Assembly (NCBI GenBank): GCA_047631555.1
Contig: JBLHZY010000001.1
Span: forward strand, 1,116,001-1,180,000
Length of the DNA: 64,000 bases
Reading direction: 5' to 3'
From: JBLHZY01 sp047631555
Lineage (GTDB): Bacteria; Pseudomonadota; Alphaproteobacteria; Rhodobacterales; Rhodobacteraceae
In this document: positions 17,269 through 25,644 of the stretch, in pieces
How the letters are laid out: each line of letters begins with the position of its first letter
Numbering within the stretch: the first letter of the stretch is position 1
The notes under the pieces: generated by a model
The model's input: the letters and a program-made list of their open reading frames with translations, nothing else
The model's database searches: none
What the model was told of the DNA's origin: nothing
Translations under genes and position numbers: made by a program

Positions 17269-18594
17269 TTAGTCTAAAGCGCTTAGAACATCACGCAACG
17301 TGCCAACCAACTGATCAATATGCGCCTCTTCGATGATTAGGGGCGGCGACATCGCGATAATATCGCCCGTGGTGCGGATCAAAATTCCCGCCTCATAGGC
17401 CTTCAAAAACGCCTCAAACGCGCGCGCTGTGGGCTTGCCTTCAATCGGCTCAAGCTCGATCGCGCCGATCAGCCCCATATTGCGTACATCAATCACATGG
17501 CGCGCATCACGCAAGGAGTGCAAAGCATCCTCCCAATAGGGCGCGATAGCCGCCGCGCGCTCAAACAATCCATCCTCGCGGTAGGTTTGCAGCGTCGCCA
17601 GACCCGCCGCCGAAGCGACCGGATTGCCCGAATAGGTATAGCCGTGAAACAGCTCGATCATCCCCTCGGGGCCCTGCATGAAAGCGTCGTGAATTTGGCT
17701 CGTTGCGATCACCGCGCCCATCGGAATCACCCCGTTGGTCAGGCCCTTGGCGACGGTCATCATATCGGGCATCACATCGAAATGCGCCGCGGCAAAACTG
17801 CTGCCAAGGCGGCCAAAGCCGGTGATAACCTCATCAAAAATAAGCAAAATTCCGTGTTTGGTACAGATTTTGCGCAGCCGTTCAAGATAGCCCTTTGGCG
17901 GCATGATCACGCCGGTCGAGCCTGCCATCGGCTCAACAATACAGGCGGCAATCGTCTCGGGGCCATGCAGGGCGACGATGCGCTCAAGCTCATCGGCGAG
18001 GTAAGCGCCGTGCTCGGGCTGGCCCTTTGTCCATTGGTTTTCGGGCAGATGCGTATGGGGCAAGTGATCGACGCCATTAAGCAGATTGCCGAAATATTTG
18101 CGGTTGTTAACGATGCCGCCAACGGAAATCCCGCCAAAGCCAACGCCGTGATAACCCCGCTCGCGCCCGATCAGCCGCGTGCGCGTCCCCTCGCCGCGCG
18201 CCCGATGATAGGCAATCGCGATTTTCAGTGCTGTATCAACGGCTTCTGAGCCGGAGTTGGTAAAAAACACATGCTCAAACGGCTCAGGCGACATGTCGCG
18301 AATGGCCGAGGCCAGTTCAAACGCCTTGGGATGGCCCATCTGAAACGCTGGCGCATAATCCAACTCACCCGCCTGATCGCGGATTGCTTGGGTAATCCGG
18401 GGCTGCGCGTGGCCCGCATTACAGCACCAAAGCCCCGCCGTTCCGTCCAATATCTGGCGGCCATCGGCGGTTGTGTAATGCATCCCTTCAGCCGCAACCA
18501 ACATGCGCGGCTGCTTCTTAAATTGACGGTTCGCCGTAAACGGCATCCAGAAAGCCGAAAGATCATTCGGAACGGAACTGCGGTCCTGCGCCAT
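17269..18594 (-). CDS. Class III aminotransferase, beta-alanine/omega-amino acid:pyruvate type
   Basis: This 441-residue PLP enzyme is predicted to transaminate beta-alanine (and beta-aminoisobutyrate) with pyruvate, giving malonate or methylmalonate semialdehyde. Motifs are NSGSEAVDTALK (phosphate cup), IFDEVITGFGR with Asp254, and TVAKGLTNG with Schiff-base Lys283. ATG 18594 was chosen because AAAAGGG precedes it by 5 nt; GTG 18600 is the alternative. It is the first gene of the minus-strand pyrimidine operon, with a near-perfect RutR palindrome about 50 bp upstream. No semialdehyde dehydrogenase is present in the window, so the last step must be encoded elsewhere. Confidence 0.88.
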   Translation of the reverse strand: MAQDRSSVPNDLSAFWMPFTANRQFKKQPRMLVAAEGMHYTTADGRQILDGTAGLWCCNAGHAQPRITQAIRDQAGELDYAPAFQMGHPKAFELASAIRDMSPEPFEHVFFTNSGSEAVDTALKIAIAYHRARGEGTRTRLIGRERGYHGVGFGGISVGGIVNNRKYFGNLLNGVDHLPHTHLPENQWTKGQPEHGAYLADELERIVALHGPETIAACIVEPMAGSTGVIMPPKGYLERLRKICTKHGILLIFDEVITGFGRLGSSFAAAHFDVMPDMMTVAKGLTNGVIPMGAVIATSQIHDAFMQGPEGMIELFHGYTYSGNPVASAAGLATLQTYREDGLFERAAAIAPYWEDALHSLRDARHVIDVRNMGLIGAIELEPIEGKPTARAFEAFLKAYEAGILIRTTGDIIAMSPPLIIEEAHIDQLVGTLRDVLSALD

Positions 18595-18645
18595 GGTCAC
18601 CCTTTTGCGAAAATTGGCGGCGCCATTGGCCCCGCACGCGTTGCT

Positions 18646-18693
18646 TTGACCAAATGGTCAGGAACAGGCTAACAGAGGCAATGGGGCAGTCAA
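18646..18693 (-). promoter_or_regulatory. Promoter of pyrimidine operon with RutR operator
   Basis: Reading the minus strand, -35 TTGACT (18693-18688), a 16-nt spacer and -10 TAGCCT (18671-18666) precede a palindrome that reads TTGACCAAATGGTCAG on the plus strand (18646-18661). This matches 15 of the 16 positions of the E. coli RutR consensus TTGACCA-NN-TGGTCAA, counting the free centre. It covers the probable start of transcription, so repression relieved by uracil is expected. Confidence 0.8.
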
Positions 18694-18818
18694 GCACCAC
18701 ACTTCACAGAAATCGCGCCCAAACGGTGCATTCTTATACGTGATGCGGTATTAGGCCTTTGAGCTGGCCATTTTTTAGGCAAAACTTATTGAATAAGCTG
18801 ATTTGGGGAAGTCCGATA

Positions 18819-19439
18819 ATGAATGTTTCGCGCCCGCGCACGCGTATCCAGATGAAAAATACTCAAGCGATTTTGGACGCGGCGCTTATTGTCTTCTCCC
18901 AAAACGGTTTTCGCGGCGCGACCTTGGATCAAATCGCCCAAGAAGCGGGCCTCTCAAAACCCAATCTGCTCTATTATTTCCCCTCCAAAGAGGCGATCCA
19001 TTCGGCCCTTCTGGCCGGGTTGATGGAGAATTGGCTCGACCCGCTGCACAAGATGAATCCCGCCGGCGACCCGGTTGAAGAAATTCTCGCCTATGTGCTG
19101 CGCAAGCTTGAGATGGCGCGCACGATGCCGCGCGAAAGCCGCCTCTTTGCCAATGAAATCGTGCAGGGCGCCCCCAATATTATGGGCGAAATCACCGGCG
19201 ATCTCAAAACGCTTGTCGATGACAAATCCGCAGTGATCGCCGCCTGGGTCGAGGCGGGCAAGCTTGCCCCGGTTGAGCCGCATCATCTGATCTTCTCGAT
19301 CTGGGCAACGACCCAGCATTACGCCGATTTTGACGCCCAAATTCGCGGCATCATCGCCCCCAAAGGCAATGCGCATTTCAAACAGGCCGAGACCTTTCTT
19401 GATACGCTTTACCGCCGCCTTTTGACCCCCACCCGCTAA
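18819..19439 (+). CDS. rutR: TetR-family pyrimidine regulator RutR
   Basis: This 206-residue repressor has HTH TLDQIAQEAGLSKPNLLYYFPSKEAI, almost identical in layout to E. coli RutR. The ligand domain retains RutR landmarks SRLFANEIVQGAP, GDLKTLVDDKSAVIAAWV and IWATTQHYADF. E. coli RutR binds uracil (and thymine) and then leaves DNA. ATG 18819 has GGGGA about 9 nt upstream; a TTG 20 codons earlier has no RBS. It is divergent from the aminotransferase operon and shares its operator region, so autoregulation is possible. Confidence 0.9.
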   Translation: MNVSRPRTRIQMKNTQAILDAALIVFSQNGFRGATLDQIAQEAGLSKPNLLYYFPSKEAIHSALLAGLMENWLDPLHKMNPAGDPVEEILAYVLRKLEMARTMPRESRLFANEIVQGAPNIMGEITGDLKTLVDDKSAVIAAWVEAGKLAPVEPHHLIFSIWATTQHYADFDAQIRGIIAPKGNAHFKQAETFLDTLYRRLLTPTR

Positions 19440-19441
19440 GC

Positions 19442-19484
19442 GGCGGTTAACCATAGCGCACGAATTTGCTTGGCATTAACCGCC
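19442..19484 (+). other. Inverted repeat downstream of rutR
   Basis: GGCGGTTAA (19442-19450) and TTAACCGCC (19476-19484) form a perfect 9-bp inverted repeat around 25 nt, beginning 2 nt after the rutR stop. No T-run follows. It could be a weak terminator or an operator for the next gene. Confidence 0.35.
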
Positions 19485-19541
19485 CAGAAACCCTAGCCTC
19501 ATATATATGGTGTGGGGGCTCCGTATTGAGGAGCATTAGGT

Positions 19542-20285
19542 ATGACAGAGCTTTCTGGAGTGCCATCATTTGGCGGCGGCGGCTTTGTGCATCACACAGC
19601 CCCAGCCCCTGAAAAACCGGCGATAGAGCCGATCTCGCAATCCGCAAAGAGCGGGACTGCAACAGATAACAAAAGCGAAGATCGTTCCAATGACGCGCGC
19701 AAACTGGTGCAAGACATCAGCTTTGCCGATCGCATTTCGGATCGCGAACGGGTCAGCCCCGAGACGCTCGCAGGACCAACGCCCGCTTTCCAAGCCAGCC
19801 TTTTGGAGATCGAGAGCGATTTGCAAAATGTCATCGCCAAGCTGGAAGCCGCGCGCACCCGCAGCCGGGATGAGGCCGCAACGGCCCCTGCCGTAGCGAC
19901 AAATCCTTCGCAGCCAAGCGTATCAGTCGCGCCCAAAGCGGCCACGATTGAGGCCAATCCTTTGGCCAATGCAAGCCCCGCCGAAGCAACCCGAACCCAA
20001 GCGCTTCCCGAAGCCAACCCGGACGCAGCAAGCCGTGAAACACCGGCGCCCGCGCCCAAAGATGCGCCCGAAATCAAGGTTCTGGACACCTCACAAGTAT
20101 TGCAGGAGCAGGCCAAATCCAGCCAACCGCAACAAAGCGAGGCCACACCAGATAGCGCCAAAACCGGCAAAGTCTGGGCGCTGGAAACGCCCTATGATCT
20201 GGGCAGCGCCAGCCCGACCGCGCCAAAACCCGCATCGCCAACCCAGAGCGGATCGCATTCCGGCCCAAGCGAACAGGCCGCATAA
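19542..20285 (+). CDS. Hypothetical protein, Ala/Pro-rich and probably disordered
   Basis: This 247-residue protein belongs to no recognised family. GAGGAG is 7 nt before ATG 19542, supporting real translation. Residues 1-20 contain SGVPSFGGGGFVHHTAP. Residues 60-105 (RISDRERVSPETLAGPTPAF, then SLLEIESDLQNVIAKLEAAR) look like one amphipathic or coiled-coil helix. The rest is Ala/Pro/Ser/Glu/Gln-rich and likely unstructured. No signal peptide or membrane segment is seen. It stands alone between rutR and the preA terminator; whether it belongs to the pyrimidine regulon is unknown. Confidence 0.55.
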   Translation: MTELSGVPSFGGGGFVHHTAPAPEKPAIEPISQSAKSGTATDNKSEDRSNDARKLVQDISFADRISDRERVSPETLAGPTPAFQASLLEIESDLQNVIAKLEAARTRSRDEAATAPAVATNPSQPSVSVAPKAATIEANPLANASPAEATRTQALPEANPDAASRETPAPAPKDAPEIKVLDTSQVLQEQAKSSQPQQSEATPDSAKTGKVWALETPYDLGSASPTAPKPASPTQSGSHSGPSEQAA

Positions 20286-20371
20286 CAGACCTTCTGGCGC
20301 GAAAGACCCTCCGCTTTTCGCCCCGGAATTTCGGCTCAAAGCGCGCTTCGCACAAAGCGCGCAGCCAGACA

Positions 20372-20406
20372 AAAGCCCCGCTCAAATCTGGCGGGGCTTT
20401 TGCTTT
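20372..20406. terminator. Bidirectional rho-independent terminator
   Basis: AAAAGCCCCGC and GCGGGGCTTTT form a perfect stem around TCAAATCTG, with T-rich tails on both strands. It serves the convergent 247-residue ORF and preA. Confidence 0.9.
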
Positions 20407-20436
20407 TCAGTCGCGTGAATGCCGATTTGGGCCGCG

Positions 20437-21738
20437 CTATTCGGCCGCAAATGAGGGATTATTCGGATGTTTGGTCCAATCCGCATGACTTGCCTCAACC
20501 GGCTTGCCAGTGCGCGCATCAATCACGCCGGGTGCCAGCTCTTCCATCGTGATGCAGCCCTCAACCGGGCAGACATTCACACAAAGATTGCACGCGACGC
20601 ATTCATCATCCTGAACCTCAAAAACCCGGTCCGCCGACATTGTAATCGCCTGATGCGATGTATCCTCGCAGGCCGCATAACAACGCCCGCAAGAGATACA
20701 ATCATCCTGCGAAATCCGCGCCTTAGTGACGTAATTGAGGTTGAGATGCTGCCAATCCGTCACGTTGGGCACCGCACGCCCAACCAGATCAGCAACGCTG
20801 GCATGGCCCTTTTCATCCATCCAATCGCTGAGGCCCGAAATCATCTCTTCAACGATCTTGAACCCGTAAGTCATCGCCGCTGTACAGACCTGCACATTGC
20901 CCGCGCCAAGGGTGATAAATTCCGCCGCATCGCGCCATGTCGTGATCCCGCCAATCCCCGAAATGGGCATCCCGCGCGTACTCGCTGAGCGGGCAATTTC
21001 CGCCACCATATTCAGCGCAATCGGCTTCACCGCCGGGCCGCAATAGCCGCCATGCGTGCCCTTGCCGTCAATCGTTGGTTGCGGCGCGAAATTATCCAGA
21101 TCAACACCGGTGATCGAATTGATCGTGTTGATCAGCGAAACAGCATCCGCCCCGCCTGTCTTGGCCGCCTCTGCCGGATAAAGAATATTGGTGATATTGG
21201 GCGTAAGTTTTACGATCACCGGCATGCGCGTATTGGCCTTACACCAGCGCGTAACCATCTCAATATATTCAGGAACTTGCCCAACAGCCGATCCCATTCC
21301 GCGCTCGGCCATGCCATGCGGACAGCCGAAATTCAGCTCAACCCCATCCGCGCCGGTTTCCTCAACCAGCGGCAAAATGGCCTTCCAAGCCGCCTCTTCA
21401 CAAGGGACCATCAAGGAGACAACAACCGCGCGATCCGGATAATCCCGCTTCACCGCTTTGATTTCGCGCAGGTTCACCTCAAGCGGGCGATCAGTGATCA
21501 ACTCAATGTTGTTAAGCCCCAAAAGCCGGCGATCCGCGCCCCAAATCGCGCCGTAACGCGGCCCGTTAACATTGACGACGGGAGGGCCAGCCTCGCCAAG
21601 CGTTTTCCAAACAACGCCGCCCCAACCCGCTTCAAAGGCGCGGCGCACGTTGTATTCTTTATCCGTGGGCGGCGCAGAGGCGAGCCAGAATGGATTTGGG
21701 CTTTTGATCCCGGCGAAAGTTGATGTCAGATCAGCCAT
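20437..21738 (-). CDS. preA: NAD-dependent dihydropyrimidine dehydrogenase, subunit PreA
   Basis: This 433-residue catalytic subunit reduces uracil/thymine at an FMN-containing TIM barrel (about residues 5-310). Motifs include ELNFGCPHGMAERGMGS (135-150) and KLTPNIT. Two C-terminal 4Fe-4S clusters are bound by C347/C350/C353/C357 and C380/C383/C386/C390. Position 152, where mammalian enzyme carries the proton-donating Cys, is Val here; as recalled, E. coli PreA also lacks it. ATG 21738 overlaps the VOC gene by 8 nt; GGAG is 9 nt upstream. It works with PreT as an NADH-fed complex, the first step of the reductive pathway. Confidence 0.94.
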   Translation of the reverse strand: MADLTSTFAGIKSPNPFWLASAPPTDKEYNVRRAFEAGWGGVVWKTLGEAGPPVVNVNGPRYGAIWGADRRLLGLNNIELITDRPLEVNLREIKAVKRDYPDRAVVVSLMVPCEEAAWKAILPLVEETGADGVELNFGCPHGMAERGMGSAVGQVPEYIEMVTRWCKANTRMPVIVKLTPNITNILYPAEAAKTGGADAVSLINTINSITGVDLDNFAPQPTIDGKGTHGGYCGPAVKPIALNMVAEIARSASTRGMPISGIGGITTWRDAAEFITLGAGNVQVCTAAMTYGFKIVEEMISGLSDWMDEKGHASVADLVGRAVPNVTDWQHLNLNYVTKARISQDDCISCGRCYAACEDTSHQAITMSADRVFEVQDDECVACNLCVNVCPVEGCITMEELAPGVIDARTGKPVEASHADWTKHPNNPSFAAE

Positions 21739-22114
21739 TGGACATATCTCCGGTGGTTTGCAGCAGGATCAGGTTTCCCTCACTGTCGTTAATCATTGCC
21801 CAGCGGGTTCCGGGCTCCCAGGGCGCATCCTCTGGGCCGTTCAAAATCGGCACACCTTTGCTTTTCAGCGCATCACAAGCTGCGTCCACATCCAAGGTTC
21901 TTAAGACCAAAGCGGGAATGTCTTGATCTTCAATGCGGTCTTTCTGCGTGAAATGCAGCATCGTCTGTGCGCCCTCTAACTGCATGAAAATCCAGCGGCT
22001 TTCGCCGTACGCCTCATCCCGCTCAACCAAAAAGCCAAGCTTGTCGCGATAGAAATCCCGCGCCCGGATCAGATCCGTTGCACCAATGGTTTGAAAGTGA
22101 ATGCTCTCAAACAT
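21731..22114 (-). CDS. VOC-family (glyoxalase/bleomycin-resistance-like) protein
   Basis: This 127-residue single VOC domain shows two beta-alpha-beta-beta-beta modules: IHFQTIGATDLIRARDFYRDKLGF, then VDAACDALKSKGV and AMINDSEGNLILLQTTG. His6 and the Glu in DSEGNLI are candidate metal ligands. The start is 1 nt after the preT stop and the end overlaps preA by 8 nt, so it is embedded in the preT-preA transcript. A lyase, isomerase or dioxygenase role on a pathway by-product (for example an aldehyde) is possible but not shown. Confidence 0.82.
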   Translation of the reverse strand: MFESIHFQTIGATDLIRARDFYRDKLGFLVERDEAYGESRWIFMQLEGAQTMLHFTQKDRIEDQDIPALVLRTLDVDAACDALKSKGVPILNGPEDAPWEPGTRWAMINDSEGNLILLQTTGDMSNG

Positions 22115-22115
22115 C

Positions 22116-23456
22116 TCAAGCAGCCCCCATCAGAATGCTGTGGATATCCATCGCCGCATCGCGCCCTTCGGCAACGGCCGTCACGGTCAGATCATCCCCG
22201 CCCGAGGCGCAATCGCCCCCGGCCCAGATGCCATCAATCGTTGTGCGGCCGCGCTGATCGACCATGATTTTACCGCCGGAGATTTCAAGTGCTTCGGGCG
22301 CGCCCTCAAGCACTTGGCCGATTGCCTTAAACACCTGATCTGCAGCGATGCGGAAGGTCTCGCCCGTGCCGCTCAAAGCGCCGTCTTGATCGGAGGTATA
22401 TTCAAATTCAACTTGCGCGCAGGCGCCATTGCCATGGATCGCGACGGGCTGCGCGTTGTAAAGAATGCGCACGCCTTTTGCGGTCGCTAAGTCCTGCTCA
22501 AATCCCGAGGCGCTCATCCGATCACGGCCTCGCCGATACGCAATGGTGACCTGATCCGCGCCCAAAAGCTTGGCCTGTACAGCCGCATCAACGGCCGTCA
22601 TTCCGCCACCAATCACCACAACATTGCGCCCAATCGCAAGGGCAGAAAGATCGCTCGTTTGGCGCAACTCTTCAATGAAATCAACGGCATCCAAAACGCC
22701 GCTCTTATCCTCGCCGCTTAAGCCAAGCGCATTCACGCCGCCCAAACCGATCCCAAGGAAAACCGCATCATACCCGGCCTGCAAAGCCTCAAGCGTCAGA
22801 TCATTGCCAAGGGCAACGCCACTTTGAACCTCAATCCCGCCGATCTGCATCAGCCAATCGACCTCGCGCGCGGCGAAATCATCGGTACTTTTATAGGCCG
22901 CGATGCCAAATTCATTCAGCCCGCCGGGCTTGGCGCGCGCCTCCATCAGCACAACATCATGCCCAAACATGGCCAAGCGATGCGCCGCCGCAAGCCCCGC
23001 AGGCCCCGCGCCAACAACAGCAATCTTCTTGCCCGTTTCCGCCGCCCGCTTGAAAGGATGCACGCCGCTTTCCATCAAATGATCGGTGGCGTAGCGCTGC
23101 AATTGCCCGATCAAAACCGGCTTGCCTTCGGCCATTTCCCGAACGCAAACCTCTTCGCAAAGCGTCTCCGTGGGGCAAACCCGCGCGCACATTCCCCCCA
23201 GAATATTCTGCTCTAGGATCGTTTTGGCCGCCGCATTTGGCGTATCCGTGGCGATCTGACGGATAAACAGCGGGATATCAATCGAGGTCGGGCAAGCAAC
23301 CATGCAAGGCGCATCATGGCAGAAATAACAGCGGTCCGCGGCCACCAAAGCCTCGTGGCGATCAAGGGGCGCGTGCAAATCGGCGAAGTTTTCCTCGATG
23401 ATCTCGGCGGGCAATCGCGCACTGGCGATCCCTTGGGTAAACGGGCTGTTTGACAT
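22116..23456 (-). CDS. preT: NAD-dependent dihydropyrimidine dehydrogenase, subunit PreT
   Basis: This 446-residue flavoprotein resembles the glutamate synthase small subunit and passes electrons from NADH to PreA. N-terminal Fe-S binding Cys lie in CYFCHDAPCMVACP and CARVCPTETLCEEVC. FAD-binding is at VVGAGPAGLAAAHRLA, NAD-binding at VVIGGGMTAVDAAVQA, and the C-terminal FAD contact is WAGGDCASGG. GGGAG lies 9 nt before ATG 23456. It is first gene of preT-VOC-preA, with a RutR-like palindrome about 60 bp upstream. Confidence 0.93.
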   Translation of the reverse strand: MSNSPFTQGIASARLPAEIIEENFADLHAPLDRHEALVAADRCYFCHDAPCMVACPTSIDIPLFIRQIATDTPNAAAKTILEQNILGGMCARVCPTETLCEEVCVREMAEGKPVLIGQLQRYATDHLMESGVHPFKRAAETGKKIAVVGAGPAGLAAAHRLAMFGHDVVLMEARAKPGGLNEFGIAAYKSTDDFAAREVDWLMQIGGIEVQSGVALGNDLTLEALQAGYDAVFLGIGLGGVNALGLSGEDKSGVLDAVDFIEELRQTSDLSALAIGRNVVVIGGGMTAVDAAVQAKLLGADQVTIAYRRGRDRMSASGFEQDLATAKGVRILYNAQPVAIHGNGACAQVEFEYTSDQDGALSGTGETFRIAADQVFKAIGQVLEGAPEALEISGGKIMVDQRGRTTIDGIWAGGDCASGGDDLTVTAVAEGRDAAMDIHSILMGAA

Positions 23457-23781
23457 GTTGGCTGGCTCCCTCGAACGTGGCTTGCTTGCGGATCAGACTG
23501 CCACGTAAAATTATTTTATCAAATGGTAAATTTTTAATCTTTGCCCTAAATCCCGCATCAATTGGGCAAAAACCGCCCCCTAAGGCCTATTTTGCTCAAT
23601 AATTGCGCAATTTTGGCGCGAAGCAAGCCAAGAGCGCCGCGCCTATCATTTTTTTCGCGCGGCTTTGGTGCGACAATTCTTCTCACTCGCGCCTTTTCAC
23701 GCTGCAAAGCCTGCCCTATAAGCAACAAAGTATAGCGCAGACCCGCATCAGACGGGCCAACGATAGGCGGTCGAGGAACCC
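23457..23781. promoter_or_regulatory. Divergent preT / accB promoter region with second RutR-like box
   Basis: For preT (minus), -35 TTGATG (23561-23556), 17 nt and -10 ATTAAA (23538-23533) precede the palindrome TTTATCAAATGGTAAA (23515-23530), which has three mismatches to the RutR consensus and the same central AA. The layout mirrors the aminotransferase promoter. For accB (plus), a candidate promoter is TTTCAC (23695-23700), 16 nt, TATAAG (23717-23722). Nothing else coding was seen in this 325-bp gap. Confidence 0.55.
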
Positions 23782-24288
23782 ATGGCAAAACAGAACACAA
23801 AAGACGATGTGGCCTTCATTCAGGCACTCGCAGAATTGCTCCACGCAAACGATCTGACGGAACTTGAAGTGAAGCGCGAATACGGCGAGGCGGATCGCCT
23901 CAATGTGCGCGTCTCCAAGATGCAAGCGGCCGCCCCTGCGCAGGTTTCTTATGCAGCGCCCGCCACTGCCCCCGCGCCCGCAGCACCAGCGGCCGCAGCG
24001 CCCGCAGCCGCCCCGGCAGCACCGGCCTCGGCCCCGGCTGATCCGGCCAGCGATCCAAATGCAGTTCCCTCCCCGATGGTCGGAACAGCCTATCTCTCGG
24101 CCGAACCGGGCGCCGCAGCTTTCGTTTCCGTCGGTGATAAAGTCGCTGAAGGCCAAACACTGATGATCGTCGAAGCGATGAAAACCATGAACCACATCCC
24201 CGCGCCCAAAGGCGGCACCGTGAAACGCATCTTGGTCACAGATGGCGATCCGGTTGAATTCGGCGCAGCCTTGATGATCGTCGAATAG
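23782..24288 (+). CDS. accB: Acetyl-CoA carboxylase biotin carboxyl carrier protein
   Basis: This 168-residue protein is the biotin carrier of fatty-acid synthesis. The C-terminal biotinyl domain (about 92-168) carries EAMKTMNHIPAP with biotin on K134, and the thumb region PSPMVGTAYLSAEPG is present. A flexible Ala/Pro linker covers residues 48-92, and an N-terminal docking helix lies at 8-30. GAGGAA precedes ATG 23782. The aroQ gene often found upstream is absent; accC follows after 9 nt. Confidence 0.95.
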   Translation: MAKQNTKDDVAFIQALAELLHANDLTELEVKREYGEADRLNVRVSKMQAAAPAQVSYAAPATAPAPAAPAAAAPAAAPAAPASAPADPASDPNAVPSPMVGTAYLSAEPGAAAFVSVGDKVAEGQTLMIVEAMKTMNHIPAPKGGTVKRILVTDGDPVEFGAALMIVE

Positions 24289-24297
24289 GACGGGCGC

Positions 24298-25644
24298 ATG
24301 TTTAAAAAAATCCTCATCGCCAACCGCGGCGAAATCGCGCTTCGGGTGATCCGGGCAGCGCGCGAAATGGGCATCCAATCCGTGGCCGTCCATTCAACCG
24401 CCGACAAAGACGCAATGCATGTACGCATGGCCGATGAAGCGGTCTGCATCGGGCCGCCCTCGGCAACCCACAGCTATTTGCTGCCTTCCGCGATCATTTC
24501 GGCCTGTGAGATCACCGGCGCTGAAGCGATCCACCCGGGCTATGGCTTCTTGTCGGAAAACGCGAATTTCGTCCAAGCGGTCGAGGATCACGGCCTTACA
24601 TTCATCGGGCCAACCGCCGAACACATCCGCATGATGGGCGATAAAATCACCGCCAAAGATACGATGAAAGCGCTCGGCGTGCCCTGTGTTCCCGGCTCTG
24701 AGGGCGGCGTTCCCGATTTTGAAAGCGCGCAGAAAATTGCCGCCGACATCGGCTTTCCGGTCATCATCAAAGCCACAGCAGGCGGCGGCGGGCGCGGCAT
24801 GAAGCTCGCCAAAACGGCCAAAGATCTGGAAACAGCGTTTCGTACCGCGCGTTCCGAGGCCAAATCTGTCTTTGGCAACGATGAGGTCTATATCGAGAAA
24901 TACCTCCAAAAGCCGCGCCATATCGAGATCCAAGTCTTTGGCGATGGCAAAGGCAAAGCGGTCCATCTGGGCGAGCGGGATTGCTCGCTTCAGCGCCGCC
25001 ACCAGAAGGTTTTTGAAGAGGCCCCCGGCCCCAGCATCACCCAAGAATTGCGCGATAAAATCGGCAAAGTTTGCGCCGATGCTTGCGCCAATATCAATTA
25101 CATCGGCGCCGGCACGATTGAGTTTCTCTATGAAGACGGCGAGTTCTATTTCATCGAGATGAACACCCGCCTTCAGGTGGAACACCCTGTTACCGAGGCG
25201 ATCTTTGGCGTCGATCTGGTGCGCGAGCAAATTCGTGTCGCCGCCGGGCTCGATATGTCTTGGACGCAAGAAGATCTCAAGATCAACGGCCACTCGATTG
25301 AGGTGCGGATCAACGCGGAAAAGCTGCCAAACTTTACGCCTTCTCCGGGCCGGATCACCCAATTTCATGCGCCCGGCGGCCTTGGCGTGCGCATGGACAG
25401 CGCGCTTTACGATGGCTATTCGATCCCGCCCTATTACGACAGCCTGATCGGCAAGCTGATCGTGCATGGCCGCGATCGTCCCGAAGCTTTGGCCCGCCTC
25501 AGCCGCGCCCTTGGCGAATTGATCGTGGATGGGGTCGAAACCACCCTGCCGCTGTTTGATGCGCTTCTGGCCGAGCCAGACATTCAAAGCGGCAGCTACA
25601 ACATCCACTGGCTGGAAAAATGGCTCGAAACCAACTTGGGCTAA
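24298..25644 (+). CDS. accC: Acetyl-CoA carboxylase, biotin carboxylase subunit
   Basis: This 448-residue ATP-grasp enzyme carboxylates AccB-bound biotin. Visible are ILIANRGEIALRVIRAAREMG, EAIHPGYGFLSENANF, the glycine-rich ATP lid TAGGGGRGMKLAK, GERDCSLQRRHQKVFEEAP and FIEMNTRLQVEHPVTEAI. Length equals E. coli AccC (449). It is co-transcribed with accB; aat begins 19 nt downstream. Confidence 0.96.
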   Translation: MFKKILIANRGEIALRVIRAAREMGIQSVAVHSTADKDAMHVRMADEAVCIGPPSATHSYLLPSAIISACEITGAEAIHPGYGFLSENANFVQAVEDHGLTFIGPTAEHIRMMGDKITAKDTMKALGVPCVPGSEGGVPDFESAQKIAADIGFPVIIKATAGGGGRGMKLAKTAKDLETAFRTARSEAKSVFGNDEVYIEKYLQKPRHIEIQVFGDGKGKAVHLGERDCSLQRRHQKVFEEAPGPSITQELRDKIGKVCADACANINYIGAGTIEFLYEDGEFYFIEMNTRLQVEHPVTEAIFGVDLVREQIRVAAGLDMSWTQEDLKINGHSIEVRINAEKLPNFTPSPGRITQFHAPGGLGVRMDSALYDGYSIPPYYDSLIGKLIVHGRDRPEALARLSRALGELIVDGVETTLPLFDALLAEPDIQSGSYNIHWLEKWLETNLG

